Shown here in pieces: positions 5,300-5,560 of a stretch of 5,560 nucleotides of DNA. The DNA lies in NCBI GenBank assembly GCA_013820865.1, contig JACDHU010000136.1:1-5560 (forward strand), written 5' to 3'. Under the pieces are notes generated by a model. The model saw nothing but the letters and a program-made list of their open reading frames with translations. It was not told the origin of the DNA and searched no databases. Origin of the DNA: Chloroflexota bacterium. GTDB taxonomy: Bacteria > Chloroflexota > Limnocylindria > QHBO01. How positions within the stretch are numbered: the first letter of the stretch is position 1; the number at the start of each line of letters is the position of its first letter. Both the position numbers and the translations under genes were made by a program.

Positions 5300-5560
5300 A
5301 TGGTGACTGAGGAAGGGCTGTTGGCCGATTCGGCGCGCGTGCTGTCCGCCTTCCTGGTCAGCCTCCAGGGTCGAAATGCGTCGCCGGGCACAGTCAGCGA
5401 GTATCGACGCCACGCCACCGAGTTCCTCGCGTTTCTCGAAAGCCGGGGCTGTGACTGGCGCACTCCTGATCGGACGGTCGTGCGGGCCTATCTCGCCGGC
5501 CTGGCCGATCGGGACCTGTCGGCCAGCTCGGTCGCCGGTCGGCTGGCAGCGGTTCGCTCC
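5300..5560 (+). CDS. Tyrosine recombinase, XerC/XerD family, N-terminal part, 3' end outside window
   Basis: Xer recombinases resolve chromosome dimers at dif with FtsK. The 87 visible residues match the SAM-like core-binding domain: LSAFLVSLQGRNASPGTVSEY, then RRHATEFLAFLESRG, and later RAYLAGLADRDLSASSVAGRLAAVRS, which is the usual helix set ahead of the catalytic domain. The Arg-Lys-His-Arg-His-Tyr catalytic residues lie outside the window, so activity cannot be judged, nor can XerC be told from XerD or from an integrase. The proximity to dprA and topA favours a housekeeping Xer protein. An in-frame TGA at 5297-5299 limits the start to 5300 or later. ATG 5300 and GTG 5303 have weak ribosome binding sites, while TTG 5321 has GAGGA at 5309-5313 with a 7-nt spacer. 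The gene follows topA by 27 nt with no terminator, so co-transcription is likely. Confidence 0.85.
   Translation, partial: MVTEEGLLADSARVLSAFLVSLQGRNASPGTVSEYRRHATEFLAFLESRGCDWRTPDRTVVRAYLAGLADRDLSASSVAGRLAAVRS
5309..5323 (+). promoter_or_regulatory. Shine-Dalgarno and alternative TTG start of the Xer-family gene
   Basis: GAGGAAGG at 5309-5316 gives a strong anti-16S match, with TTG at 5321-5323 seven nt after GAGGA. Starting here removes seven residues (MVTEEGL) and leaves the core-binding domain intact. The ATG at 5300 has only a GGCGAG-like stretch upstream. Confidence 0.4.

Overview
The window is a G+C-rich bacterial chromosomal segment. All of its genes lie on the plus strand and are tightly packed. 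In order it holds the 3' half of dprA, a complete gene for a membrane-anchored extracellular protein with Ig-like and CAP domains, a complete topA, and the 5' end of a Xer-type tyrosine recombinase gene. DprA, topoisomerase I and a Xer recombinase also lie close together in many Gram-positive-type genomes (the Bacillus dprA-topA-trmFO-xerC-hslVU cluster is the best known). The high G+C, the zinc-finger-free TopA with a basic tail and the Big_5-type/CAP surface protein fit a Chloroflexota-like or actinobacterial-like organism. I lean towards Chloroflexota; this is an inference from style and gene order, not a database match.

Layout. Bases 2-535: C-terminal half of DprA (DNA-binding Rossmann core and winged-helix tail), cut by the window edge. 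Bases 532-2394: a 620-residue protein with a short N-terminal cytoplasmic part, one membrane anchor, three Ig-like (Big_5/SbsA type) domains, a Pro/Ala linker built on a perfect 21-bp triplicate, and a C-terminal CAP/SCP (YkwD-like) domain. Its annotated ATG overlaps the dprA stop codon. A TTG at 628 has a better-spaced Shine-Dalgarno and a promoter-like pair upstream, and is a serious rival start. Bases 2395-2587: the only intergenic region of note. It holds a near-perfect 44-nt hairpin, an extended -10 promoter candidate, a possible 24-codon leader frame, and a pairing that could hide the topA ribosome binding site. Bases 2588-5272: topA, 894 residues, all catalytic motifs present, four C-terminal repeats, Lys/Arg-rich tail. 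Bases 5300-5560: N-terminal domain of a Xer-family recombinase, cut by the window end.

How the genes relate. DprA loads RecA on incoming single strands, TopA relaxes negative supercoils, and Xer recombinases resolve chromosome dimers, so three of the four genes serve DNA processing and chromosome upkeep. The CAP protein is the outlier: it should act outside the membrane, and its presence probably reflects a lineage-specific insertion rather than a shared pathway. topA and xer are 27 nt apart with no terminator visible, so they may be co-transcribed. The hairpin and promoter ahead of topA suggest that topA starts its own transcription unit.

I see no RNA genes, CRISPR array, insertion sequence or phage module. 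Most of the window is conventional. The most interesting parts are the topA leader region and the architecture of the CAP protein.
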